From Geodermatophilus normandii (GTDB taxonomy: Bacteria; Actinomycetota; Actinomycetes; Mycobacteriales; Geodermatophilaceae): a stretch of 64,000 nucleotides of DNA. Positions 25,422 through 35,590 of the stretch are shown in pieces. The first letter of the stretch is position 1; each line of letters begins with the position of its first letter. The translations under genes and the position numbers were made by a program. The notes below the pieces were generated by a model. It saw only the letters and a list, made by a program, of their open reading frames with translations, was not told the origin of the DNA and searched no databases. The stretch covers positions 4,054,001 to 4,118,000 of the forward strand of contig NZ_QGTX01000001.1 of assembly GCF_003182485.1 (NCBI RefSeq). The letters are read 5' to 3'.

Positions 25422-27698
25422 GTGCGACGCGGTCCGCTGTCCCCCCGGCGTGCGGGGACCGATCCCCGCGACCTCCTCGTGGCGGTCGCGGTGCTCGGCG
25501 TGGCCGCCTTCGCCACGGGCGTCGGCCCGCGCCCGTCCGGCGCGGCGTGGGACGTCCTCTACGACGTCGTCCTCTACCACCTGTCCTGGCTGGCCGCCGG
25601 CACGGCGTGCTGGCTGACCGCCCGCCGGGCGCCCCGCGAGGCACTGGCCTGGCGGGCGCTGGCCACCACGCTGGTCGCCGGTGCCGCCGGCAACGTCGCC
25701 CGCATCGTCGAGACCGGCCAGGCGGGCACCACGCCGGCGCCGGTGGCCGACACCTGCGTCGCGATCGCCTACGCCAGCCTCTACGTGGCGCTGTTCGTCC
25801 TCATCCGCGCCCGCGTGCCCCGGTTCCTGCCCAGCATGTGGCTCGACGGCGTCGTCGGCGCCCTCGGCACCACGGCGGTCGGCACGGGCTTCCTGCTCGG
25901 CCCCTACCTCACCGACGGCGGCCACGTGTCGGTCGCCCAGCTCGCCTGGCCCGGCGCCGACGTCCTGCTGCTCTCCCTGCTGGTCGGCGTCAGCGCCATC
26001 CTCGGCGTGCACCTGGACCGCACCCTGCTCTGCGTCGCCGGGGGGATCGCGCTGTTCTGCGTCGCCGACGTCGCCCTGTTCGCCCTGAGCGCCGAGGGCC
26101 GCTACGCCGACGGCGGTCCGCTGGAGCTGCTGTGGCAGGCCGGCATCCTGCTCACCGCCCTCGCCGCGCGGCGCACCACCGGCGACCCGCGGCCCCCCGA
26201 CGGCCAGGAGGGCGTGCGCATCACCTGGCGGCTCGTCGCGCTGCCCCTCGCCGGCACGCTCGCCGCCCTCGTCGTGCTCGCCGCCGGCTACGGCGACGAC
26301 CTCCCCGACACCGCCGGCTGGCTGGCCGTCGGCTGCGTCCTGGCCGCGCTGGCGCGCACCGCGGTCACCTTCCGCGAGGTCCGGTCCTTCACGGCGGTCC
26401 GGCAGGAGGCGCGCACCGACGAGCTCACCGGGCTGCCCAACCGCCGCGCCCTGCTCGAGCACGCCCGGACCGTCGTCGCCGGGGCGAGCACCGCCTCCCC
26501 CGCGGCCCTGCTGCTGCTGGACCTCGACGGCTTCAAGGAGGTCAACGACAGCCTCGGGCACGGCGCCGGCGACGAGCTGCTGTGCCAGGTCGGCCCGCGG
26601 CTGGCCCCCGCGCTGCGCCCCGGCGAGGTGCTCGCCCGGCTCGGCGGCGACGAGTTCGCCGTCCTGCTGCCCCACGTCGACCTCGACACCGCCGCCGGGC
26701 GCGCCGGCGCCGTGCACGACCTGCTGCGGCAGCCCTTCGAGGTCGACGGCATCCGGCTGCACGTCGGCGTCAGCATCGGCGTCTCGACCGCACCGGTCCC
26801 GGCCGACGACGTCCAGGAGCTGCTGCGCTGCGCCGACGTCGCCATGTACGCCGCGAAGACCGAGCGCACCGGCGTGCACGTCTACGTCCCCGACCCGAAC
26901 AGCGGCTCCGGGGAGCGGCTGCGCACGATGGAGGAGCTGCGCACCGCCCTGGTCGCCGACCAGCTCGACGTCCACCTGCAGCCGCAGGTCGCCATGGACG
27001 ACGGCCGCGTCGTCGGCGTCGAGGCGCTGCTGCGGTGGCACCACCCCGAGCGCGGGCTGCTCTCCCCCGCGCACGTGCTGCCCGCCGCCGAGCAGGCCGG
27101 CCTGCTGCGCCCGCTCACCGACACCGTGCTCGAGCGCTCGCTCGACGCGGTGGCGCAGTGGTGGGACGAGCACCGGGTGCCGGTGTCGGTGAACCTGTCG
27201 GCCGCCAACGTCGCCGACATCGACCTGCCCGGCAAGGTCGCCGCGAAGCTCGCCCGGCGCGGGCTGCCGGCCGCGGCGCTCACCCTGGAGCTGGTCGAGG
27301 ACACCCTCATGGCCGATCCGGAGCGAGGCCGGTCCGTGCTCGGCGAGCTGCGCCGCCTCGGCGTGCGCACCTCCATCGACGACTACGGCACCGGCTACAG
27401 CTCGCTGGCCTACCTGCGCCGGCTGCCCGCCGACGAGCTCAAGCTCGACCGCAGCCTCACCGCCGACGTCGACGTCGACGAGCGGGCCGCGGCGATCGTC
27501 CGGCACACCGTCGCGCTGGCCCACGACCTCGGCCTGAGCCTGGTGGCCGAGGGCGTCGAGGACGTCGTCACCGCCCGCCGGCTGGCGGCGCTGGGCTGCG
27601 ACGTCGCGCAGGGCTACGCCATCGCCCGCCCGATGCCGGTCGGGGACCTCCTGCACTGGTTGTCGGCCCGGCGCACCGGGCTGGTCCGCTTCGCCTGA
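25422..27698 (+). CDS. Membrane-bound GGDEF-EAL (cyclic-di-GMP) protein
   Basis: A 758-residue signalling protein. About eight to nine predicted membrane helices fill the first 300 residues (a MASE-like sensor region without obvious ligand motif). The GGDEF domain follows (about 328-490) with an intact active-site LGGDEFAVLLP, then an EAL domain (about 510-750) with EALLRWHHP, ELVEDTL, IDDYGTGYSSLAYL, LKLDRS and VAEGVE, all metal/catalytic residues present. Both synthesis and hydrolysis of c-di-GMP look chemically possible. The direction and signal are unknown. GTG start, divergent from the leuS leader. Confidence 0.92.
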   Translation: MRRGPLSPRRAGTDPRDLLVAVAVLGVAAFATGVGPRPSGAAWDVLYDVVLYHLSWLAAGTACWLTARRAPREALAWRALATTLVAGAAGNVARIVETGQAGTTPAPVADTCVAIAYASLYVALFVLIRARVPRFLPSMWLDGVVGALGTTAVGTGFLLGPYLTDGGHVSVAQLAWPGADVLLLSLLVGVSAILGVHLDRTLLCVAGGIALFCVADVALFALSAEGRYADGGPLELLWQAGILLTALAARRTTGDPRPPDGQEGVRITWRLVALPLAGTLAALVVLAAGYGDDLPDTAGWLAVGCVLAALARTAVTFREVRSFTAVRQEARTDELTGLPNRRALLEHARTVVAGASTASPAALLLLDLDGFKEVNDSLGHGAGDELLCQVGPRLAPALRPGEVLARLGGDEFAVLLPHVDLDTAAGRAGAVHDLLRQPFEVDGIRLHVGVSIGVSTAPVPADDVQELLRCADVAMYAAKTERTGVHVYVPDPNSGSGERLRTMEELRTALVADQLDVHLQPQVAMDDGRVVGVEALLRWHHPERGLLSPAHVLPAAEQAGLLRPLTDTVLERSLDAVAQWWDEHRVPVSVNLSAANVADIDLPGKVAAKLARRGLPAAALTLELVEDTLMADPERGRSVLGELRRLGVRTSIDDYGTGYSSLAYLRRLPADELKLDRSLTADVDVDERAAAIVRHTVALAHDLGLSLVAEGVEDVVTARRLAALGCDVAQGYAIARPMPVGDLLHWLSARRTGLVRFA

Positions 27699-27771
27699 GC
27701 ACCCGCCGGGGTGTGCCGCCCAGCCCGAGCGGGCAGGATGGCCGGAGTCGATCAACCCGGAGGTGCATCCC

Positions 27772-28836
27772 GTGTTCCGCACACAGTCCCGCGGCCAGGT
27801 CATCCAGGCCGAGCTCCAGGAGGGGCTGAACCACCTCGGCGCCGCCGTCACCGAGGCCGGCCGCGCCGCCGCGGAGCAGCTCGGCCCGCGGATAGACGCC
27901 GCGTTCGAGGCGGCCGGACCGGTGCTCGACGCCGCCCGTGTGGCGGTCGCCCCGAAGGTGGCCGCCGCCGTCGCCGTGGCCGCGCCCGCCGTCGCCTCCG
28001 CCCGGGAGGCCCTGACGCCGCGGGTGGACGCCGCCCGCGACGCCGCCGGCCCCGTCCTCGAGGCCGCCCGCGAGCGGGTCGACGCCGCCGTCGTGGCGCT
28101 GACCCCGCGCGTCGTCGCTGCCCGCGAGGCCGCCGCCCCCACCGTCAGCTCGGCGCTGACCGCCGCCGGTGCCGCGGCCGCCCGGGCCGCCGCCGACCTC
28201 GCGCCGCGCGTCGAGGCCGCCTCGGCCGCCACCCGCAGGCTGGCCAGCGACGTCGCGCCCCGCGTGGCCGCCGCCCGGGACACCATCGTCCCCGCGCTGG
28301 AGAACGCGCGCGGCACCCTGGTCGCCGGCGTCGGCACCGCCCTGGGCGAGTTGCAGGACCGTCGCGCCGAACTGGTGTCGGGGACCACGAAGGCGGGCAA
28401 GAAGGCCAAGCGGAAGACCGCCAGGAAGGCCGTGGAGGCGAGGCGGACGGTGACTGTCGAGCAGGGGTCGCGGCGCTGGCCGTGGCTGCTGGTGGCACTC
28501 GCGGTCGGTGCGGCCGCGTTCTCGGTCCTCCGCCGCAGGAAGGACCCGTGGACGCCGGCCCCGGCCGGTGACGGGCCCGTGCCGAGCTACCGAGAGGACC
28601 CCGTGCCCAGCTCCCCGAGCAACGACCAGTCCGGCAAGACCGTCTCCGACGCGATGTTCGTCGCGGGTGACTCCGCTCCCGCCGAGTCCGACATGGGCAT
28701 CCGCGACGCCCAGAACGTCGCCGGTGACGACAACGCCGGCGCCACCGACCCCACCCAGACCGCTCCCGAGCCGTTCACCAGCGGCGGGGGCGCCCAGGAG
28801 GGTCCGACCGCCGGTCCGGCGGCCGGCCAGGCCTGA
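27772..28836 (+). CDS. Ala-rich helical-repeat protein with C-terminal membrane anchor
   Basis: The first 210 residues are a string of degenerate amphipathic helices with recurring PRVxAAxxAA-type units, similar in look to apolipoprotein-like or phasin-like helices. A Lys/Arg-rich stretch, a single membrane helix (about 240-257, [18 protein letters not shown]) and an acidic, disordered tail follow. No known domain is recognised. The GTG at 27772 is preferred over that at 27763 because GGAGG lies at the right distance. Function unknown. Membrane scaffold or surface binding is a guess. Confidence 0.8.
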   Translation: MFRTQSRGQVIQAELQEGLNHLGAAVTEAGRAAAEQLGPRIDAAFEAAGPVLDAARVAVAPKVAAAVAVAAPAVASAREALTPRVDAARDAAGPVLEAARERVDAAVVALTPRVVAAREAAAPTVSSALTAAGAAAARAAADLAPRVEAASAATRRLASDVAPRVAAARDTIVPALENARGTLVAGVGTALGELQDRRAELVSGTTKAGKKAKRKTARKAVEARRTVTVEQGSRRWPWLLVALAVGAAAFSVLRRRKDPWTPAPAGDGPVPSYREDPVPSSPSNDQSGKTVSDAMFVAGDSAPAESDMGIRDAQNVAGDDNAGATDPTQTAPEPFTSGGGAQEGPTAGPAAGQA

Positions 28837-28850
28837 ACCGACCCGCACTC

Positions 28851-28900
28851 GACGCGGACCGCCCCCGCCGCCTCCCGAGGCAGCGGGGGCGGTCCGCGTC
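28851..28900. terminator. 18-bp hairpin terminator before lipA
   Basis: 28851-28868 pairs with 28883-28900, a strong GC stem 14 nt after the preceding stop codon. Confidence 0.8.
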
Positions 28901-28906
28901 CGGGGG

Positions 28907-28912
28907 TACCGT
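28907..28912 (+). promoter_or_regulatory. -10 hexamer TACCGT of lipA
   Basis: TACCGT ends 7 nt before the ATG at 28920. It overlaps the alternative GTG at 28911, which argues against that start. Confidence 0.5.
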
Positions 28913-28919
28913 GGGGATC

Positions 28920-29894
28920 ATGAGCGAGACGGTGACGACCAGTACCTCCGAGCCGTCCCCGACCGGTCCCGCGGGCCGCAGGCTCCTGCGCCTCGAGGTG
29001 CGCAACAGCCAGGTCCCGATCGAGCGCAAGCCCGAGTGGATCAAGACCCGGCTCAAGACCGGGCCGGAGTACACCGAGCTCAAGTCGCTGGTCCGCCGCG
29101 AGGGCCTGCACACCGTCTGCGAAGAGGCCGGCTGCCCCAACATCTACGAGTGCTGGGAGGACCGGGAGGCCACCTTCCTCATCGGTGGCGACCAGTGCAC
29201 CCGGCGCTGCGACTTCTGCCAGATCGACACGGGCAAGCCCGCCGACTTCGACGCCGACGAGCCCCGCCGCGTTGCCGAGAGCGTCGCGGCCATGCAGCTG
29301 CGCTACGCCACCGTCACCGGCGTCGCCCGCGACGACCTGCCCGACGGCGGTGCGTGGCTCTACGCCGAGACGGTCCGCCAGATCCACGCCGCCGTCCCCG
29401 GGTGCGGCGTCGAGCTGCTCATCCCCGACTTCAACGCCGACCCCGCGCAGCTCGCCGAGGTCTTCTCCTCCCGGCCCGAGGTCCTCGCGCACAACGTCGA
29501 GACGGTGCCGCGGATCTTCAAGCGCATCCGGCCCGGTTTCCGCTTCGAGCGGTCCCTGTCGGTCATCACCGCCGCCCGCGAGGCCGGGCTGGTCACCAAG
29601 TCCAACCTCATCCTCGGCATGGGCGAGGAGCCGCACGAGGTCGTCGAGACCATGCGGGCCCTGCACGAGGCCGGCTGCGACCTGCTGACGATCACCCAGT
29701 ACCTGCGACCCTCGCCGCGGCACCACCCCGTCGTCCGCTGGGTCAAGCCCGACGAGTTCGTCGGCTTCCAGCAGCAGGCGGAGGAGATCGGCTTCCCGGG
29801 CGTCCTCGCCGGGCCGCTGGTGCGCAGCTCCTACCGCGCCGGGCGGCTCTACCAGCAGGCCGTCGAGGCCCGCGGGCTCACCACTCGGGGCTGA
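28920..29894 (+). CDS. lipA: Lipoyl synthase (LipA), radical SAM
   Basis: LipA inserts two sulfurs into protein-bound octanoyl. The 324-residue protein has the radical-SAM cluster motif CTRRCDFCQ (about 96-104) and the auxiliary cluster motif [13 protein letters not shown] (about 66-78). The family's third auxiliary ligand region, a C-terminal RSSYRAG Ser, is also present. The ATG at 28920 is chosen because the -10 hexamer lies 7 nt upstream. It works with LipB on the E2 lipoyl domains and H-protein. DUF4191 follows as in M. tuberculosis (Rv2218-Rv2219). Confidence 0.96.
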   Translation: MSETVTTSTSEPSPTGPAGRRLLRLEVRNSQVPIERKPEWIKTRLKTGPEYTELKSLVRREGLHTVCEEAGCPNIYECWEDREATFLIGGDQCTRRCDFCQIDTGKPADFDADEPRRVAESVAAMQLRYATVTGVARDDLPDGGAWLYAETVRQIHAAVPGCGVELLIPDFNADPAQLAEVFSSRPEVLAHNVETVPRIFKRIRPGFRFERSLSVITAAREAGLVTKSNLILGMGEEPHEVVETMRALHEAGCDLLTITQYLRPSPRHHPVVRWVKPDEFVGFQQQAEEIGFPGVLAGPLVRSSYRAGRLYQQAVEARGLTTRG

Positions 29895-29933
29895 CCGGCC
29901 CGCGGGCTGCCCGGGACCACCGCACCGCGCCCC

Positions 29934-29939
29934 TATCCT
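29934..29939 (+). promoter_or_regulatory. -10 hexamer TATCCT, leaderless start
   Basis: TATCCT ends 6 nt before the ATG at 29946 of the DUF4191 gene. Confidence 0.55.
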
Positions 29940-29945
29940 GGGGGC

Positions 29946-30806
29946 ATGGCACGCAGCAAGCCCACAGACTCCCCCGCTCCCGCCGGCAACGCCGGGCGGG
30001 GCCCCGCCGCCGGACGCGGCCGGTCCTCGGGGGCCGGGTCCTCGGGCGCTGGAGCCACCGCGGTCGGCAAGAGCAAGGCCGCCAAGCCCGCGAAGACCGG
30101 CAAGGACGGCCAGCCGAAGGTCGGCCGGCTGAAGAAGGTCGGCAACCAGGCCCGCCTGATCAAGCAGGCCTACACGCTGACCAGCAAGAACGACCCCAAG
30201 CTGCCGTGGCTGATGCTCATCGCCTTCGTGGCGGTGGCCGGTCTCGTCGAGCTGCTGGCGATCCTCTTCGACGCCCCGTTCCTGTTCCTGCCGATCGCGG
30301 TCGTCCTGGGCCTGCTGGCCGCGATGATCGTGTTCGGCCGCAGGGCGCAGGGCTCCGCCTACCGCCAGGTCGAGGGCCAGCCCGGTGCCGCCGCCTGGGT
30401 GCTCGAGGGCATGCGCGGTGACTGGCGGGTGTCGGCCGGCGTCGCCGGGACCGCGCAGCTGGACTCGGTGCACCGGGTGCTGGGCCGCCCCGGCGTGATC
30501 CTGGTCGCCGAGGGCTCCCCCGCCCGCGTGCGCGGCCTGCTCGCACAGGAGAAGAAGCGGATCGCCCGCGTCGTCGGCGACACCCCCATCTACGACATCA
30601 CCGTCGGCGACGAGGAGGGGCAGGTGCCCCTGCGCAGGCTCAGCACGCACGTGATGAAGCTGCCGCGCAACCTCTCCGCCGGGGAGGTCAACACCCTCGG
30701 CCGTCGCCTGGCCGCCCTCGGCGGCCCGCGTCCCCCGGTCCCCGGCGGTCCGCTGCCCGGCGGCCGGCAGATGACGGTCAGCCAGCGGCAGGTCCGCCGC
30801 CGCTGA
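29946..30806 (+). CDS. DUF4191 membrane protein
   Basis: A 286-residue protein with a Ser/Gly/Lys-rich disordered N-terminus (about 1-65), two closely spaced membrane helices (about 88-106 and 110-128) and a conserved cytoplasmic domain containing EGQPGAAAWVLEGMRGDW and the GRPGVILVAEG segment. This is the actinobacterial DUF4191 family (Rv2219), function unknown. Its 3' end overlaps the opposite-strand GNAT gene by 29 bp. Confidence 0.92.
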   Translation: MARSKPTDSPAPAGNAGRGPAAGRGRSSGAGSSGAGATAVGKSKAAKPAKTGKDGQPKVGRLKKVGNQARLIKQAYTLTSKNDPKLPWLMLIAFVAVAGLVELLAILFDAPFLFLPIAVVLGLLAAMIVFGRRAQGSAYRQVEGQPGAAAWVLEGMRGDWRVSAGVAGTAQLDSVHRVLGRPGVILVAEGSPARVRGLLAQEKKRIARVVGDTPIYDITVGDEEGQVPLRRLSTHVMKLPRNLSAGEVNTLGRRLAALGGPRPPVPGGPLPGGRQMTVSQRQVRRR

Positions 30807-31329
30807 CGGAGGGCCTCCCTTCAGGGAGACCCTGGAGGCGGTCGAAGGGCGCGGCGTACCGGAAGGTGCCGCGCACCTCCGGACCGGCCAGCCGGCGGGC
30901 CTGGAAGTGGACCCCCCAGGCCGGGTCGGGCGGCTCGATGCCCAGCCCGGAGGCGCGGACGAAGCCCGCGCGCGAGTAGAACGCCGGGTCCCCGAGCAGC
31001 GCGACGAGGGACTCCCCCGCGGCCTCCGCGACGGCGACCAGGGCGTGCACCAGGACGGTCCCGACGCCCCTCCCCTGCCGATCCGGCCGCACGCCCAGCG
31101 GCCCCAGCCCGAGGGCGGCGACGCCCGGCGGGTCGATCCGGCCGCGGGTGGCGACGACGTGTCCGACGACGTCGTCCCCGTCGACGGCGACCAGCGACAG
31201 GTGCGGCAGGAAGCCGGCGTCCTCCCGCAGTCCGGCGAGGAGGCGGGCCTCGGCGTCCGTGAGGAACGCCGCCCGGTGGAGCGCGTCGACGCCCGTGTGG
31301 TCGGCCGGCCGCTCGCGCCGCACGATCAT
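30778..31329 (-). CDS. GNAT family N-acetyltransferase
   Basis: A 183-residue acetyl-CoA-dependent transferase of the YhbS-like (COG3153) type. The acetyl-CoA-binding motif A is [19 protein letters not shown] (about 83-101), followed by [19 protein letters not shown] and a C-terminal beta segment. The acceptor is unknown. The ATG at 31329 shares a base with the RDD stop (TGATG), so the two are coupled. Its last 29 bp are antisense to the DUF4191 coding end. Confidence 0.88.
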   Translation of the reverse strand: MIVRRERPADHTGVDALHRAAFLTDAEARLLAGLREDAGFLPHLSLVAVDGDDVVGHVVATRGRIDPPGVAALGLGPLGVRPDRQGRGVGTVLVHALVAVAEAAGESLVALLGDPAFYSRAGFVRASGLGIEPPDPAWGVHFQARRLAGPEVRGTFRYAAPFDRLQGLPEGRPSVSGGGPAAG

Positions 31330-31751
31330 CAGCGGTCGAGGACGACGGCGGTGTCGGTGAGGCGGTCGTGCAGCCCGCGGCCGTCGGCGTCCACCACGAG
31401 CGCGGGCACCAGCAGCATCAGCAGCCCGGTGCGGACGACGGCGCGCCAGAGAGCCAGGCGGGCGGCCGGCCGCGGATGGGCCAGCCGCAGGCCGGTCACC
31501 TTCATGCCCGGGGTCTGCCCGACCACCACGAGCGACACGACGTAGACCACCGCGAACGACAGCAGGCTCCAGTTGCCCGGCAGGTCCGGCGCGGTGAAGA
31601 AGCCCGCGACGACGGCGGACAGGAACGCGTCGACCAGGAAGGCGAGCACCCGCGTGCCGAAGGACGCGAGCGATCCGGGGCCGCTCGACGGCAGGCCCAG
31701 GGAGGCGCCCCGCCGTCGCTCCTGAGAGGGTTGCTGCGCGTCCCCGACCAT
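31329..31751 (-). CDS. RDD family membrane protein
   Basis: A 140-residue protein with three membrane helices and the RDD pattern: Arg in [16 protein letters not shown] (about 31-46), [13 protein letters not shown] (about 77-89) and a terminal DRLTDTAVV carrying the conserved Arg-Leu-Thr. The ATG at 31751 sits 7 nt after TACGCT (31759-31764). An upstream GTG at 31772 overlaps that promoter. It matches Rv2219A beside glnA1. Transport function of RDD proteins is debated. Confidence 0.88.
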   Translation of the reverse strand: MVGDAQQPSQERRRGASLGLPSSGPGSLASFGTRVLAFLVDAFLSAVVAGFFTAPDLPGNWSLLSFAVVYVVSLVVVGQTPGMKVTGLRLAHPRPAARLALWRAVVRTGLLMLLVPALVVDADGRGLHDRLTDTAVVLDR

Positions 31752-31758
31752 GTCCGCC

Positions 31759-31764
31759 AGCGTA
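31759..31764 (-). promoter_or_regulatory. -10 hexamer TACGCT of the RDD gene
   Basis: On the minus strand TACGCT ends 7 nt before the ATG at 31751. Confidence 0.45.
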
Positions 31765-31831
31765 GGACCCACCCACTGCGGGCCCGTCCGAGCGGCGACG
31801 ACGACGTCCGGCCCGACACGCCGAGAGCGTT

Positions 31832-31869
31832 GTTACCGCGCCGAAACAGACGGGACACCCCGGGGCAAC
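31832..31869 (+). promoter_or_regulatory. GlnR-type operator upstream of glnA1
   Basis: Four pentamers spaced by exactly 6 nt match the actinobacterial GlnR box (GTnAC-n6-GAAAC repeated): GTTAC 31832-31836, GAAAC 31843-31847, GACAC 31854-31858 and GCAAC 31865-31869. The first pair is perfect and the second pair has one mismatch per unit. It lies 10 bp before the -10 hexamer, a position suited to nitrogen control of glnA1. Confidence 0.8.
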
Positions 31870-31879
31870 CCCCCGGCCA

Positions 31880-31885
31880 TAGGTT
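31880..31885 (+). promoter_or_regulatory. -10 hexamer TAGGTT of glnA1
   Basis: TAGGTT lies 34 nt before the ATG. Unlike many genes here, glnA1 has a short leader with a proper GGAGG box. Confidence 0.55.
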
Positions 31886-31919
31886 CGCAGCCGGCTGTCC
31901 GCCCACTCCCGGAGGATCG

Positions 31920-33356
<1,437 letters not shown>

Positions 33357-33364
33357 TCCGGATC

Positions 33365-33410
33365 CGAGAGGGGCCGGTGACCTGCGCAGGCAGGTCACCG
33401 GCCCCTCTCG
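33365..33410 (+). terminator. 20-bp hairpin terminator of glnA1
   Basis: 33365-33384 pairs perfectly with 33391-33410 around a 6-nt loop. The right arm overlaps the left copy of the 18-bp direct repeat at the edge of the accessory segment. Confidence 0.85.
33385..33402 (+). repeat. Left copy of 18-bp direct repeat (possible attL)
   Basis: cgcaggcaggtcaccggc recurs exactly at 42140-42157. It lies in the glnA1 terminator, just outside the inverted repeat and the integrase remnant. Confidence 0.55.
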
Positions 33411-33430
33411 TGTTCTCGATCTGCTCTCAG
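33411..33430 (+). repeat. Left copy of 20-bp inverted repeat
   Basis: tgttctcgatctgctctcag matches the reverse complement of 42111-42130 at 19 of 20 positions. It contains the stop codon of the integrase remnant. Confidence 0.6.
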
Positions 33431-33790
33431 CGCAGACGATCTTCGGTGGCCGAGCGCGAGCGGAGCACCGATCCGACGACGGTCCGGGTCGCCTCGTCCC
33501 GGTCGGGCCACAGGTGTCCGTAGGTGTCCAACGTCGTGGTGGCCGAGCCGTGCCCGAGCCGGCGCCGCACGGTCTCCACGTCCGGCCCCGAGGCGATGAG
33601 CAGCGAGGCGTAGATGAGCAGCGAGGCGTAGATGAGCAGCGAGGCGTAGGAGTGCCGCAGGTCGTGGAACCGGGAGTCCTCCGGGAGGCCGACGCCCTTC
33701 CGCCCGGAACTCCCGCTGCAGGGCGGTGGCGGCGCCGATCGGCACCCGGGGTCCGCGCCGGGCGCAGTCGCCGTGAGCGCGGACCTCGAC
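33427..33790 (-). pseudogene. Tyrosine recombinase/integrase remnant (C-terminal part)
   Basis: The minus strand encodes only the last ~120 residues of a phage-type integrase: HDLRHSYASLL (catalytic His and Arg), RRRLGHGSATTTLDTYGHLW (second His, then nucleophile Tyr) and a charged tail to the TGA at 33429. Two lesions are visible. An 18-bp triplication inserts extra YASLLI units right after HDLRH, and a frameshift near 33690-33700 separates the upstream ATALQREFRAE from VGLPEDSRFHDLRH. The N-terminal two thirds are absent, replaced by the ABC operon. It is surely inactive. Confidence 0.85.
33595..33648. repeat. Three perfect 18-bp tandem repeats in the integrase remnant
   Basis: Units 33595-33612, 33613-33630 and 33631-33648 are identical and in frame. 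They triplicate the hexapeptide YASLLI between the catalytic HDLRH and LGH motifs. Confidence 0.95.
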
Positions 33791-33797
33791 GTCGACC

Positions 33798-34652
33798 TCA
33801 GGCGTCGCGCCGACGGAGCGTCACCGCTCCCGCCACCAGCGGCACGAGGGCGTAGGCGGCGACGACCAGGATGCCGGTCACTGGAGAGAGTTCGTCGCCG
33901 ACGGCCGAGAGGGAGTCCTCACCGCCACCGAGGAAGGCTCCGGAAGCCGGCAGCGGCAGGTAGTCGACGATCACCTCGACCCAGTCCAGGGCGATGAAGA
34001 CCAGCACCGTCGGCAGCAGCAGCAGGACGGACAGCGCCACTGTGATGGCTCCTGCGCTGGAACGCAGGAGCGTTCCCACGCCGAGTGCGAACAGCGCCGC
34101 GGCGATGAGGAAGTAGACGGTGCCCCCGAACACCTGCCAGGTCCGGGCCTCGTCGAGTGCGGGGACCATGTCGCGCTCGGACAGCAGCGGCATCGTCGCG
34201 GCGTAGGAGAGGACGATGCCCAGCGCCGCGACGGCGGCGGTGGTCACGGACACCGCGATCGCCTTCGCGGCCAGCACCGGCACCCGGGTGGGCACGGCCG
34301 CCAGCGTCGAGCGGATCGTCCCGGTGGTGTACTCCCCGGTCATCGACAGAGTGCCCAGCACCGCGATGGTCAGCATGCCGAGTTGGAAGCCGCCGGAGAC
34401 GACCTCGGCACCGGACAGGGCCGCGAGTCCGGGTGCCGTCGTGGGGTCGGTGGCCGTGGCGTCGAGGGAGGCGGCCACGGCCAGCGAGACGCCGGTCATG
34501 AGGAGGGCGGTCGCGGCGAGCGTCCACCAGGTCGACCGCAGGGAGAGCAGTTTGACGAGTTCGCCGCGGAGGACCCCGCGGAAGGTCGGCCTGGCGGGAA
34601 CGGCGGCGCGGACGGCCGGCACGGGTGCGGCGACGGCGACGGTCGTGCTCAT
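33798..34652 (-). CDS. ABC transporter permease (ABC-2 type)
   Basis: A 284-residue membrane protein with about six helices: after a polar leader, one at about 45-62, then five from about 85 to 280. It has the LRGELVKLLSLRSTWW opening and GEYTTGTIRSTLAAVPTR segment typical of ABC-2 permeases that pair with a DrrA/NodI-like ATPase. Its ATG overlaps the ATPase stop (ATGA). It is the last gene of a five-gene coupled operon. Substrate unknown. Lipid, peptide or drug export is possible. Confidence 0.9.
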   Translation of the reverse strand: MSTTVAVAAPVPAVRAAVPARPTFRGVLRGELVKLLSLRSTWWTLAATALLMTGVSLAVAASLDATATDPTTAPGLAALSGAEVVSGGFQLGMLTIAVLGTLSMTGEYTTGTIRSTLAAVPTRVPVLAAKAIAVSVTTAAVAALGIVLSYAATMPLLSERDMVPALDEARTWQVFGGTVYFLIAAALFALGVGTLLRSSAGAITVALSVLLLLPTVLVFIALDWVEVIVDYLPLPASGAFLGGGEDSLSAVGDELSPVTGILVVAAYALVPLVAGAVTLRRRDA

Positions 34653-35590
34653 CGGTGCTCCCCCTTCGGGGCAGACGGGGTGGCGGTCAGGTCGGAGCGG
34701 TACTCGACCGCGTCCTGGGTGAGGCTCATGTAGGCCTCCTCGAGGGTGGCGCTGCGGGGGCTGAGCTCGTGCAGCGCGATGCCGTGGGCGCAGGCGATCT
34801 CCCCGACGTCCGCGGCGTCGACGCCTCGCAGGTCGAGCGTCCCCGGCTCCGGTGAGCTGACAGTGACACCGTCGGCCCGGGCGAGTTCCGCCAGCTCGCC
34901 GGCGCGTGGACTGCGCACGCGGACGGCGGCAGCCGACACGGAGTCGATGACCTCCTGCACCGGGCCGCTGGCGATGATCCGGCCCCGGCCGATGACCAGG
35001 AGCTGGTCGGCGGTCTGCGCCATCTCGCTCATGAGGTGGGAGGACAGGAACACCGTCCGTCCTTCGTCGGCGAGGGAGCGCACGAGCCGGCGCACCCACT
35101 GCACGCCCTCGGGATCCAGTCCGTTGACCGGCTCGTCGAGGATCAACGTCCGCGGGTCCGCCAGCATCGCCGACGCGATACCGAGGCGCTGTCCCATGCC
35201 GAGGGAGAAGCCACCGACCCGCCTCCCGGCGACGGTGGCCAGGCCGGTCATCTCGATGACCTCGTCCACCCGCGAGCCGGGGATGTTGTGGGTGGCGGCC
35301 ATGGTGCGCAGGTGGGAGCGGGCACTGCGGCCGGGGTGCACGGCCTTGGCGTCCAGCAGTGCGCCGGCCTCGCTGAGTGGGGAGCGGTGGGCGGCATAGG
35401 GCTTGCCGTTGACGGTGACGGACCCCGAGGTGGGCCGGTCCAGTCCCATGATCATCCGCATGGTGGTGGACTTGCCGGCGCCGTTCGGTCCGAGGAAGCC
35501 GGTGACCGAGCCGGGGGCGATGGTGAAGTCGATGCCGTCGACGGCGGTCTTGTCGCCGTAGCGCTTGGTGAGCTCGCGTGCCTCGATCAT
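34649..35590 (-). CDS. ABC transporter ATP-binding protein
   Basis: A 313-residue ATPase of the DrrA/CcmA type. Walker A GPNGAGKSTT (about 34-43), the signature GGFSLGMGQRLGIA (about 130-143, LSxGQ-like), Walker B LILDEPVNGLDPEG (about 155-168) and the switch His in LSSHLMSEM are all intact. A C-terminal ~90-residue extension follows. It overlaps its neighbours by 4 nt on each side (ATGA). It energises the permease encoded immediately downstream. Confidence 0.94.
   Translation of the reverse strand: MIEARELTKRYGDKTAVDGIDFTIAPGSVTGFLGPNGAGKSTTMRMIMGLDRPTSGSVTVNGKPYAAHRSPLSEAGALLDAKAVHPGRSARSHLRTMAATHNIPGSRVDEVIEMTGLATVAGRRVGGFSLGMGQRLGIASAMLADPRTLILDEPVNGLDPEGVQWVRRLVRSLADEGRTVFLSSHLMSEMAQTADQLLVIGRGRIIASGPVQEVIDSVSAAAVRVRSPRAGELAELARADGVTVSSPEPGTLDLRGVDAADVGEIACAHGIALHELSPRSATLEEAYMSLTQDAVEYRSDLTATPSAPKGEHR

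Noticed and set aside
28911-28919. GTG at 28911 as lipA start
   Set aside because: It lies within the -10 hexamer TACCGT. The ATG at 28920 has correct leaderless spacing.
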